Assembly: GCA_030150315.1 (NCBI GenBank)
Contig: JASLGB010000149.1
Coordinates: forward strand, 1 to 5,384
Direction: 5' to 3'
DNA length: 5,384 nucleotides
Source: Dokdonella sp.
GTDB lineage: Bacteria; Pseudomonadota; Gammaproteobacteria; Xanthomonadales; Rhodanobacteraceae
The notes below the pieces were generated by a model. It saw only the letters and a program-made list of their open reading frames with translations. It ran no database searches and was not told the origin of the DNA. The position numbers were made by a program, and so were the translations under genes. Shown here in pieces: positions 1-5,384 of the stretch; position 1 is the first letter of the stretch, and the number at the start of each line of letters is the position of its first letter.

Positions 1-778
1 AGTGGAAGCCTCCGATGACGGTTTCCTCGCCGACCGCCGGCAAATGTCCAAGTTGGGTCATGACCATGTTGCCGACCGTGTCGAATTGGGTGTCGTTCAA
101 CTCCACGCCGAAGCGCTGGTTGAAGGCGGGGATCGGGGTCAGCGCGTTGACGAGGAATTCGCCATTGGCGCCTGCCTGGATCAGCGTGTGCTCGTCGTCG
201 TCGTCGTCGTGCTCGTCGTCGATGTCGCCGACGATCTGTTCCAGCACGTCCTCGATCGTGGCGAGGCCGGCCACGCCGCCGTATTCGTCGACGACGATGG
301 CCATGTGGTTGCGCGAGAGCCGGAACTCCTTGAGCAGGATGTTGAGGCGCTTGGATTCGGGAATCATCGTCACCGGTCGCAGCAGCGGCCGGATCTCCTG
401 CGAGGCGCCGTCGCGCATGCAGCGCAGCAGGTCTTTCGCGAGCAGGATGCCGAGGATCTCGTCCTTGTCTCCGGCGTGCACCGGGAAGCGCGAGTGGCCC
501 GATTCGATGACCGTGTCGAGCACCTGCGCCAGCGGCTCGTCCAGCGACAACGAAACCATCTGCGCGCGCGGAATCATGACGTCGGCGACGGTCAGGTCGG
601 CGACTTCGATCGCGCCTTCCACCATCGACAAGGTGTCGTTGGAGAGCAGGCCGTTGGCCTGGGCGTGGCGCAACTCCTCGATCAGGTCTTCCCGGCTTTG
701 CGGCTCACCCGAAAGCGCTTGCGTGATGCGCTCGAACCACGATCGGGGAGGGGGACTACTGTGCGGATCCTCGCTCAT
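1..778 (-). CDS. corC: CorC/HlyC family CBS-domain protein (YbeX-like), partial at the left edge
   Basis: The reverse strand from ATG at 778 reads 259 codons without a stop and runs off the left edge. The protein has an N-terminal linker, then a CBS pair at about residues 65–188, with DVMIPR at 66–71, HSRFPV at 95–100 and VVDEYGGVAGLATIEDV at 162–178, all hallmark CorC stretches. The C-terminal CorC_HlyC transporter-associated domain begins at about 200 and is cut off. E. coli CorC/YbeX is about 292 residues, so roughly 30 are missing. There is no DUF21 membrane domain, so this is the short cytosolic form. The family was historically assigned to Mg/Co efflux together with CorA, and YbeX has also been linked to ribosome metabolism; its biochemical role is unsettled. 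No clear Shine-Dalgarno precedes the ATG, only CACAAAAG. Unusual is a pure Asp run at 191–195 within a His/Asp/Glu-rich stretch after CBS2. The assignment is confident from motifs and from the neighbours ybeY and ybeZ. Confidence 0.95.
   Translation of the reverse strand, partial: MSEDPHSSPPPRSWFERITQALSGEPQSREDLIEELRHAQANGLLSNDTLSMVEGAIEVADLTVADVMIPRAQMVSLSLDEPLAQVLDTVIESGHSRFPVHAGDKDEILGILLAKDLLRCMRDGASQEIRPLLRPVTMIPESKRLNILLKEFRLSRNHMAIVVDEYGGVAGLATIEDVLEQIVGDIDDEHDDDDDEHTLIQAGANGEFLVNALTPIPAFNQRFGVELNDTQFDTVGNMVMTQLGHLPAVGEETVIGGFH
192..209. repeat. Six TCG trinucleotide repeats inside corC
   Basis: Six perfect tandem TCG units are seen on the plus strand, GAC/CGA-type on the coding strand. 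They encode the Asp run at CorC residues 191–195, flanked by Glu-His on both sides (EH-DDDDD-EH). Being in frame, copy-number changes would lengthen or shorten the acidic loop without a frameshift. The loop lies in the linker between CBS2 and the CorC_HlyC domain. Confidence 0.8.
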
Positions 779-813
779 CTTTTGTGACAGCTGGCCCAAC
801 GGGGCGGGGCCGC

Positions 814-840
814 AGTGTATCAAAGGCGCGTTTCATGCAA
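814..840 (-). promoter_or_regulatory. Likely promoter for corC with an extended −10
   Basis: On the minus strand TGATACACT (822–814) is an extended −10: a TG dinucleotide, one base, then TACACT, which matches TATAAT at four of six positions including the key T, A and final T. A −35 candidate TTGCAT (840–835) lies 15 nt upstream; this is short but tolerable with an extended −10. The predicted transcript would start near 807 and have a leader of about 30 nt before the corC ATG. The call is by eye against the sigma-70 consensus. Confidence 0.45.
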
Positions 841-1013
841 GCGGTGCCTTCTGCGGCGTGCGGACGCGCTGCGCGGGCGAGGCCCGGGACGGCGGCTCGC
901 GACGCCGGTTTGCGCGGTTTGCGGACGGTTTTGACGCGCGGATTGTAGGCCGGCCCGGCGTCGGAAAGACTTCCGCGCCCCGCGCCGGCTGCATCGACGC
1001 CGCCGATCCTGCC

Positions 1014-1070
1014 GGCGCGGAAATTCGGGCACGGATGTTCGAGGCACGGATGTTCGGGCACGGGTGCTCG
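1014..1070. repeat. Four-copy 14-bp tandem repeat
   Basis: Four consecutive 14-bp units lie at 1014–1027, 1028–1041, 1043–1056 and 1057–1070, with one extra base at 1042. The two middle copies are identical (CGAACATCCGTGCC on the minus strand). The outer copies differ at a few positions (CGAATTTCCGCGCC and CGAGCACCCGTGCC). The units are not palindromic and are non-coding. They sit downstream of the ybeY stop and upstream of the corC promoter candidate. Possible explanations are slippage-derived spacer or tandem protein-binding sites; nothing in the sequence decides. Confidence 0.75.
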
Positions 1071-1107
1071 GACGCGTATCGCCGACCGCGCCGCGGTCGC
1101 CTTTGGC

Positions 1108-1617
1108 TCAGTCGTCCGCGATGGCGGCGTAGGGGTCGGCGACGCCGAGCGAGTCCAGGATGCGCCGTTCGAGCGCCTCCATGCGTTCGGCCTCCGCATC
1201 GTTTTCGTGATCGTGGCCGAGCAGGTGCAGCACGCCGTGGATGGTCATGTGCGCGTAGTGGTTGCGCGGATCCTTGCCTTGCTCGGCCGCCTCGCGCGCG
1301 ACCACCGGCGCGCAGATGACCAGGTCGCCGAGCAGGCCGGTCGGCTCGCCCGGCATCGGCTCGAACGGAAAGCTCAGCACATTGGTGGCGTAGTCGCGCT
1401 GGCGGAACTCGCGGTTGTAGCGCTGGCCGTCTTCGGTGCCGACGATGAGGAGGTTGACGCCCAACGTGCCGCGACGGCGCAACTCGGGAATCGCCGCGAT
1501 CCAGCGCTCGAAGCTGCGTCGCGCCGGCACGCCTTTGCGACCGGCTTCGTTCTTCAACCACAGCTCCAGCGTCGGTGCGGCGGCGCGTGCGCCGCGTTTG
1601 CGCGACTCAGGAGGCAT
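1108..1617 (-). CDS. ybeY: YbeY endoribonuclease / 16S rRNA maturation factor
   Basis: This 169-residue protein is a metal-dependent single-strand endoribonuclease family member. YbeY takes part in 16S rRNA 3'-end maturation, 70S ribosome quality control and stress survival. The diagnostic zinc motif HGVLHLLGHDH is at residues 127–137, giving the H-x3-H-x5-H ligands His127, His131 and His137. The upstream family stretch DYATNVLSFPF is at 75–85 and GDLVIC at 97–102. The ATG at 1617 was chosen because it gives the usual family length (about 155–170) and overlaps the end of ybeZ by only 11 bp. The in-frame upstream start at 1779 would add 54 residues of low-complexity sequence read out of frame through ybeZ. 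There is no strong Shine-Dalgarno, which together with the overlap suggests translational coupling to ybeZ. It ends with TGA. No key residue is missing. Confidence 0.96.
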   Translation of the reverse strand: MPPESRKRGARAAAPTLELWLKNEAGRKGVPARRSFERWIAAIPELRRRGTLGVNLLIVGTEDGQRYNREFRQRDYATNVLSFPFEPMPGEPTGLLGDLVICAPVVAREAAEQGKDPRNHYAHMTIHGVLHLLGHDHENDAEAERMEALERRILDSLGVADPYAAIADD

Positions 1618-2599
1618 CGGCTTTCGCGGCGGCCTGTTCGGAATCGCGGCGCTCGTAGGCGTGCACGATGCGCTGCACCAGCGGATGGCGAACAACGTCC
1701 TTGGCGGTGAAGAAGGTGAAGCTGACGCCGTCGACGTCGCGCAAGACCTCGATCGCGTCGCGCAGGCCCGAGCGCACATGCTTGGGCAGGTCGGTCTGCG
1801 TCATGTCGCCGGTAACCACCGCAACCGATCCGAAGCCGATGCGGGTCAGGAACATCTTCATTTGTTCGACCGTGGTGTTCTGCGCTTCGTCGAGGATCAC
1901 GAACGCGTCGTTCAGCGTGCGTCCGCGCATGTAGGCCAGCGGCGCGATCTCGATCACGTTGCGTTCGATCAGCTTGGTCACGCGCTCGATGCCGAGCATC
2001 TCGTACAGCGCGTCGTACAAGGGGCGCAGGTACGGATCGACTTTCTGGGTGAGGTCGCCGGGAAGGAAGCCGAGTTTTTCGCCGGCTTCGACCGCAGGCC
2101 GCACCAGAATCAGGCGCTGCACGCGGTTGTCGTTCAGCGCATCGACCGCCATCGCCACCGCGAGATAGGTCTTGCCGGTGCCGGCGGGGCCGATGCCGAA
2201 GTTGATGTCGTGGGACGCGATGGCTTCCAGATAGCGCGACTGGTTTGCGCCGCGGCCGCGCACGGTGCCGCGCTTGGTCTTGATCGCGATCTCGCGCGTG
2301 CCGTCCGCCGGGCGCACTTCGGCGATGCCCGCGCCGACTTCCGACAGGTGCAGGTTGACCTGCGTGCTGCCGAGGATTTCGTTTTCGGTGGCGTCGTAGA
2401 GCGCGCGCAGCACGCGCTCGCCGAGTTTCACCGCGTCCTTGCTGCCGGTAAGCCGGAACACATTGCCGCGGTTGGCGACTTCGACGCCGAGGCGCAATTC
2501 GATCTGGCGCAGATGTTCGTCGAAGGGGCCGGCGAGATTGGCGAGGCGCTCGCCGTCGGACGGCTCGAGCGTGAAATCGTGATGGTTCGTTGAGGTCAT
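1607..2599 (-). CDS. ybeZ: PhoH-like ATPase YbeZ
   Basis: This 330-residue cytosolic P-loop protein of the PhoH family is an ortholog of E. coli YbeZ (about 346 residues). These are predicted ATPases resembling the helicase superfamily 1 core, and YbeZ is associated with YbeY in RNA metabolism. An N-terminal region of about 110 residues resembles a KH-like RNA-binding part (NRGNVFRLTG at 43–52). The ATPase domain follows, with Walker A GPAGTGKT at 137–144, the conserved LVRPAVEAGEKLGFLPGD at 165–182, Walker B VILDEAQNTT at 234–243, and a VVTGDMTQTDLP sensor-like stretch at 261–272. The ATG at 2599 gives the family length; starting further upstream (3010) would run into the divergent peptidase gene. 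No Shine-Dalgarno is visible before the ATG. It ends with TGA inside the start of ybeY. In many gammaproteobacteria miaB precedes this gene; here its upstream neighbour is divergent. Confidence 0.95.
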   Translation of the reverse strand: MTSTNHHDFTLEPSDGERLANLAGPFDEHLRQIELRLGVEVANRGNVFRLTGSKDAVKLGERVLRALYDATENEILGSTQVNLHLSEVGAGIAEVRPADGTREIAIKTKRGTVRGRGANQSRYLEAIASHDINFGIGPAGTGKTYLAVAMAVDALNDNRVQRLILVRPAVEAGEKLGFLPGDLTQKVDPYLRPLYDALYEMLGIERVTKLIERNVIEIAPLAYMRGRTLNDAFVILDEAQNTTVEQMKMFLTRIGFGSVAVVTGDMTQTDLPKHVRSGLRDAIEVLRDVDGVSFTFFTAKDVVRHPLVQRIVHAYERRDSEQAAAKADAS

Positions 2600-2608
2600 A
2601 GGCGCGGC

Positions 2609-2614
2609 AGCGTA
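2609..2614 (-). promoter_or_regulatory. Possible −10 box for ybeZ, close to the start codon
   Basis: TACGCT (2614–2609 on the minus strand) matches the TAnnnT skeleton of a −10 box. It lies 9 nt before the ybeZ ATG, so transcription would begin at or within a few bases of the start codon. No good −35 is present at 16–18 nt (TGGCTG at 2637–2632 is weak). With the missing Shine-Dalgarno this fits a leaderless or near-leaderless mRNA, but the box could be chance. Confidence 0.28.
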
Positions 2615-2922
2615 GCGCGCGAATGGCGTTTCAGCCACAGGATGATCGATCGCATGGATATTCCGGCGCGCACGCCATAAGCGCCGATTGCGAAGATTCC
2701 GCGGCTGACGCGGCGCAGTTTCGATCGGGGCCGATTTTCTTCGGTGCCGCGGTTTTGCGCGCAATCGACGGGAACGTAAGCGGCCGCAGTGCAAAGGACA
2801 TCTGCCTCGGAACGGCATTTTCGGCAACGGTTTCGGCCCGCAAAACCGCGTGAATCCACGCGATGGGCGCGCAATCCGTGCGCCAGAGCCGTTTGCGACC
2901 GGGGTTCTCGCATCCGTGCCTT

Positions 2923-2958
2923 TTGTCAGGGGGATTGATCGGCCGGTTTTGGTAGCCT
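2923..2958 (+). promoter_or_regulatory. Weak promoter elements upstream of the M3 peptidase gene
   Basis: TTGTCA (2923–2928) matches the −35 consensus at five of six positions, and TAGCCT (2953–2958) has the TAnnnT form of a −10. Their 24-nt spacing is too long to work as a pair. A second −35-like TTGATC (2935–2940) is only 12 nt from the −10-like box. A start near 2965 from TAGCCT would give a leader of about 20 nt that contains the Shine-Dalgarno. I list this as a place to look rather than a firm promoter. Confidence 0.22.
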
Positions 2959-2974
2959 TGGGTGTTTCCGGTTC

Positions 2975-2978
2975 GAGG
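2975..2978 (+). promoter_or_regulatory. Shine-Dalgarno GAGG fixing the peptidase start
   Basis: GAGG ends 7 nt before the ATG at 2986. This spacing, with the signal peptide that begins exactly at that ATG, favours 2986 over the in-frame ATG at 2962, which would add eight residues before the charged n-region of the signal peptide and lacks a comparable site. Confidence 0.7.
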
Positions 2979-2985
2979 TTCCTCC

Positions 2986-5220
2986 ATGAAACATCCTCTC
3001 GCGCTCGCACTGTCCGTCGCGCTGTCCACGCTTGCCCTTGGCGCCTGCCAGACCACGACCAGACCGGATGCGGCGAAAGCCGGCTCCGCGGTGGCGCCCG
3101 AAGTGGCCGCCAATCCGCTGTTCGAGCCGAGCCCGCTGCCGTTCCAGTATCCGCAGTTCGACAAGGTGACCGACGCCGACTTCGGCCCCGCCTTCGATCG
3201 CGGCATGGCCGAGCAGTTGAAGGAAATCGACGCGATCGCGAACAACCCCGAGCCGGCGACCTTCGACAACACCATCCTCGCGATGGAGAAGGGCGGCCAG
3301 ATCCTCGAGCGCGCGACCACGCTGTTCTTCAGCCTCGTCGGCGCCGACATCAACGACGCGCGCAAGCAGATCCAGGCCGAGTACTCGCCGAAGTTCGCCG
3401 CGCACCGCGACGCGATCTATCTGAATCCGAAGCTGTATCCGCGCATCGAAACGCTGTACCAGCAGCGCGCCACGCTCGGCCTCGACGCCGAAGGCGTGCG
3501 TCTGGTCGAGCGCTACCACGAGGACTTCGTGCGTGCCGGCGCCAAGCTGCCGGATGCGCAGAAGGCGCGCTTGAAGCAGATCAACGGTGAGCTGGCCACG
3601 CTCGGTACCCAGTTCAGCCAGAACGTGCTGGCCGAGGTCAACGATTCGGCGCTGGTCGTCGATACCCGCGCCGAACTGGAAGGCCTGTCCGACGAGGCGA
3701 TCTCGGCTGCGGCCGAAGCGGCCAAGGCGCGCGGGCTGGAAGGCAAGTTCGTGCTCGCGCTGCAAAACACCACCGGCCAGCCGCCGCTGGCCTTCCTCGC
3801 CAACCGCGCGCTGCGCCAGCGCCTGCACGAAGCGTCGATGGCGCGCGGCAGCCGCGGCAATGCCTACGACAACACCAGCATCGTGTCGCAGATCATGAAG
3901 CTGCGCATCGAGCGCGCGAAGATGCTCGGCTACCCGAACTTCGCCGCCTACAGCCTGGCCACGCAGACGGCCAAGACGCCGGAAGCGGTCAACGCCATGC
4001 TCGGCCAGCTGGCACCGCCCGCGGTCGCCAATGCCAAGCACGAAGCGGCCGACCTGCAGGCGGTCATCGACGAGGAACAGAAGGCCAAGGGCCAGCCGAC
4101 CTTCCCGTTGGCGCCGTGGGACTGGGCCTACTACACCGAGAAGGTGCGCCAGAAGAAGTTCGCCTTCGACGAATCGCAGATCAAGCCGTATCTCGAAGTG
4201 AAGAACGTGCTCGAGAACGGCGTGTTCTACGCCGCCAACCAGCTCTACGGACTCAGCTTCAAGCAGCGCACCGACCTGCCGGTGTACCAGCCCGACGTGC
4301 TGGTCTACGACGTGTTCGATGCCGACGGCACGCAGCTGGCGATCTTCATCCAGGACCTCTACGCGCGCCCGTCCAAGCGCGGTGGCGCGTGGATGAACGC
4401 CTATGTGCAGCAGAACGCGCTGTTCGGCACGCGGCCTGTGGTCGCCAACCACCTCAACATTCCGAAGCCGCCGGCCGGCAAGCCGACCCTGCTGACCTGG
4501 GACGAGACGCGCACGATGTTCCACGAGTTCGGCCATGCGCTGCACGGCATGTTCTCGAACGTGTAGTACCCGTACTTCGCCGGCACCAGCGTGCCGCGCG
4601 ACTTCGTCGAGTTCCCGTCGCAGGTCAACGAGATGTGGGCCGACTGGCCGAGCGTGCTGGCCAACTACGCCAAGCACTACCAGAACGGCTCGCCGATGCC
4701 GCAGGAACTGCTCGACAAGGTGATGGCGGCGTCCCAGTTCAATGAGGGCTTCCGCACCACCGAATACCTCGGTGCCGCCATGCTCGACCAGAACTGGCAC
4801 CAGATCGGCAGCGTCGACGGCGTGCCCGCCGCGAACGGCGTGATGGCCTTTGAGGCCGCGGCGCTGAAGAAGGACGGCATCGACTACACGCCGGTTCCGC
4901 CGCGCTATCGCACGCCGTACTTCAGCCACATCATGAGCGGCTACGCCGCCGGCTATTACGCCTACATCTGGTCGGAAGTGCTGGACGCGAACACGGTCGA
5001 GTGGATCAAGGAGCACGGCGGCCTCAAGCGCGAGAACGGCGACCGCTTCCGCCAGACCCTGCTTTCGCGCGGCGGCAGCAAGGACGCATCGGAGCTGTTC
5101 CGTGACTTCACCGGCCACGATCCAAAGATCCAGCCGCTGCTGGAACGCCGCGGCCTGACCGCCACCGCCGACACGAAGCCGGCGAAGGGCAAGAAGTCGA
5201 AGAAGAAAGCCGGCAAGTAA
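2986..5220 (+). pseudogene. M3-family zinc metallopeptidase (Dcp-like lipoprotein) interrupted by one in-frame TAG
   Basis: The frame has 744 codons plus TAA, with one internal TAG at codon 527. Residues 1–21 form a lipoprotein signal peptide: MKH, a hydrophobic core, and lipobox LGAC with Cys21 as the lipidation site. Gln at +2 fits outer-membrane sorting. The M3 body starts near residue 50. HEFGH at 513–517 supplies two zinc ligands (His513, His517) and the catalytic Glu514. Past the TAG, Arg538 and the third ligand Glu542 lie in PRDFVEFPSQ. His648, Tyr653, Tyr657 and Tyr660 in FSHIMSGYAAGYYAY match the spacing of the substrate-binding His/Tyr set known from thimet oligopeptidase. The C-terminus is a Lys-rich tail. 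Family members cleave short peptides, Dcp removing C-terminal dipeptides; an envelope location is inferred from the signal. Without read-through the 526-residue product ends before Glu542 and should be inactive. A downstream frame could restart at GTG 4591, but no ribosome site is visible. Pseudogene, sequencing error and read-through remain open. Confidence 0.88.
4564..4566 (+). other. In-frame TAG amber codon inside the M3 catalytic domain
   Basis: The codons read TTC TCG AAC GTG TAG TAC CCG TAC TTC. The TAG replaces the residue before the Tyr-Pro of a conserved M3 segment, where I recall a basic residue in relatives (E. coli Dcp has Arg-Tyr). One substitution from AAG (Lys) or CAG (Gln) would create it. 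Frame, codon use and family motifs are continuous on both sides, so there is no insertion, deletion or frameshift. The three ordinary stops visible in the window are TGA (ybeZ), TGA (ybeY) and TAA (this gene). Confidence 0.93.
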
Positions 5221-5242
5221 CCCTTCCTGCCACGGCTGAAAG

Positions 5243-5274
5243 AAAACCGCCCGGAGTGATCCGGGCGGTTTTTT
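5243..5274 (+). terminator. Rho-independent terminator after the M3 peptidase
   Basis: A 12-bp perfect stem, AAAACCGCCCGG (5243–5254) with CCGGGCGGTTTT (5261–5272), encloses the loop AGTGAT and runs into a T tract (5269–5274, with TTTT again at 5277–5280). It lies 22 bp after the TAA at 5220, as expected for the real end of the peptidase transcript. The A-rich left arm gives a T-rich tail on the minus strand too, so it could also stop a convergent transcript entering from the right. Confidence 0.93.
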
Positions 5275-5280
5275 CGTTTT

Positions 5281-5384
5281 CGCGCCTGCGCAATGCATGC
5301 GCTTGCCGATGACAGCAGCAGATCGCCCGCCGAGGGCGAGCAGGAATGCTGCAGGCGTTATCGGTTATCACGGCAAGCCTTTCT
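5281..5384. other. Right-edge intergenic sequence, no gene recognised
   Basis: After the terminator there are 104 bases without a credible coding frame. A minus-strand frame starting at 5371 reads through the terminator and into the peptidase antisense, so it is rejected. A small hairpin-capable stretch, CGCCC-GCCGA-GGGCG, lies at about 5324–5338. Whether this is a promoter region for a plus-strand gene or the tail of a convergent one cannot be told from the window. Confidence 0.4.

Larger units (their letters stand above)
779..1107. other. 329-bp gap between ybeY and corC, no gene
   Basis: No reading frame here looks like a protein. Minus-strand frames crossing it are out-of-frame extensions from ybeY and give Arg/Ala/Pro-rich low-complexity translations. 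The gap holds a four-copy tandem repeat (1014–1070) and a likely corC promoter (814–840). A second, weaker minus-strand box, TACAAT at 947–942, has only a poor −35 (GTCTTT at 970–965, 17-nt spacer). I see no strong intrinsic terminator after ybeY, so transcription from ybeZ–ybeY may also continue into corC. In E. coli the corresponding ybeY–ybeX gap is much shorter, so this spacer is an unusual local feature. Confidence 0.6.
2600..2985. other. Divergent intergenic region between ybeZ and the M3 peptidase
   Basis: These 386 bp separate two genes read outward, so both promoters should lie here. Frames crossing it are short and their translations are rich in Cys, Arg and Ser without recognisable motifs. 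One minus-strand frame (2913–2596, 105 codons) ends in TGA that overlaps the ybeZ ATG as ATGA. I found no homology signal in it and do not call it a gene. The stretch around 2640–2830 looks less GC-rich than the flanking genes. I see no tRNA, IS end or obvious inverted repeat. Confidence 0.6.

Noticed and set aside
1014..1070. CRISPR-like array
   Set aside because: Units are 14 bp and directly adjacent without spacers, and no cas gene is near. It is a simple tandem repeat.
15..1319. Long plus-strand open frame over corC, the gap and ybeY
   Set aside because: It is antisense to two well-supported genes and its translation is Ser/Arg/Ala-rich low complexity. The minus-strand proteins carry clear family motifs.
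833..1561. Minus-strand open frame of 242 codons crossing ybeY and the gap
   Set aside because: It is out of frame with ybeY and gives Arg/Ala-rich sequence without motifs.
1618..1779. An earlier in-frame start for ybeY at 1779, giving 223 residues
   Set aside because: The extra 54 residues are ybeZ sequence read in the wrong frame and exceed the family length. ATG at 1617 fits better.
2600..3010. An earlier in-frame start for ybeZ at 3010, giving 467 residues
   Set aside because: It would overlap the peptidase's signal peptide, and the extra sequence shows no PhoH-family features. ATG at 2599 gives the normal length.
2986..4566. The 526-residue product as a naturally short, complete peptidase
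   Set aside because: It would lack the third zinc ligand and the His/Tyr pocket, while the continuing frame encodes them at exact family spacing.
2926..5298. A 790-codon open frame antisense to the whole peptidase gene
   Set aside because: The translation is Arg/Val/Leu/Gly/His-rich with no recognisable motif and exactly mirrors a high-GC gene with strong third-position bias. It also crosses the terminator. It is a compositional shadow.
5108..5371. Minus-strand frame of 87 codons at the right edge
   Set aside because: It runs through the terminator hairpin and antisense into the peptidase, and its translation has no family features.

Overview
The window is high-GC bacterial chromosome. The gene block ybeZ–ybeY–corC next to a secreted M3 lipoprotein peptidase suggests a gammaproteobacterium, most likely of the Xanthomonadaceae/Lysobacter type. 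That placement is inferred from gene content, GC and protein similarity recalled from memory, not from a search.

Layout. The left half (1–2599) is a minus-strand block read right to left. It holds ybeZ (PhoH-like ATPase, 2599→1607), ybeY (endoribonuclease/rRNA maturation factor, 1617→1108, overlapping ybeZ by 11 bp), a 329-bp gap with a short tandem repeat and a likely promoter, and corC/ybeX (CBS-domain CorC family protein, 778→ beyond the left edge). The right half (2986–5220, plus strand) is one gene for an M3-family, Dcp-like zinc metallopeptidase with a lipoprotein signal peptide, ending in a strong intrinsic terminator (5243–5274). The 386-bp region between the two halves is divergent and should hold the promoters for both directions. 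The last 104 bases hold no gene I can support.

How the genes relate. YbeZ, YbeY and YbeX/CorC form a conserved gammaproteobacterial cluster linked to RNA processing and ribosome homeostasis. The 11-bp overlap suggests ybeZ and ybeY are co-translated, while corC appears to have its own promoter here. The peptidase is a separate unit, presumably an envelope-anchored peptide-degrading enzyme.

Main anomaly. The peptidase frame is interrupted by one in-frame TAG (4564–4566, codon 527). It lies between the HEFGH zinc motif and the third zinc ligand, Glu542. The same frame then continues for 217 codons to TAA with every expected family residue in place. This fits a very recent nonsense mutation, a sequencing error or amber read-through. 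The sequence alone cannot decide which. I do not see a convincing new multi-gene system in the window.
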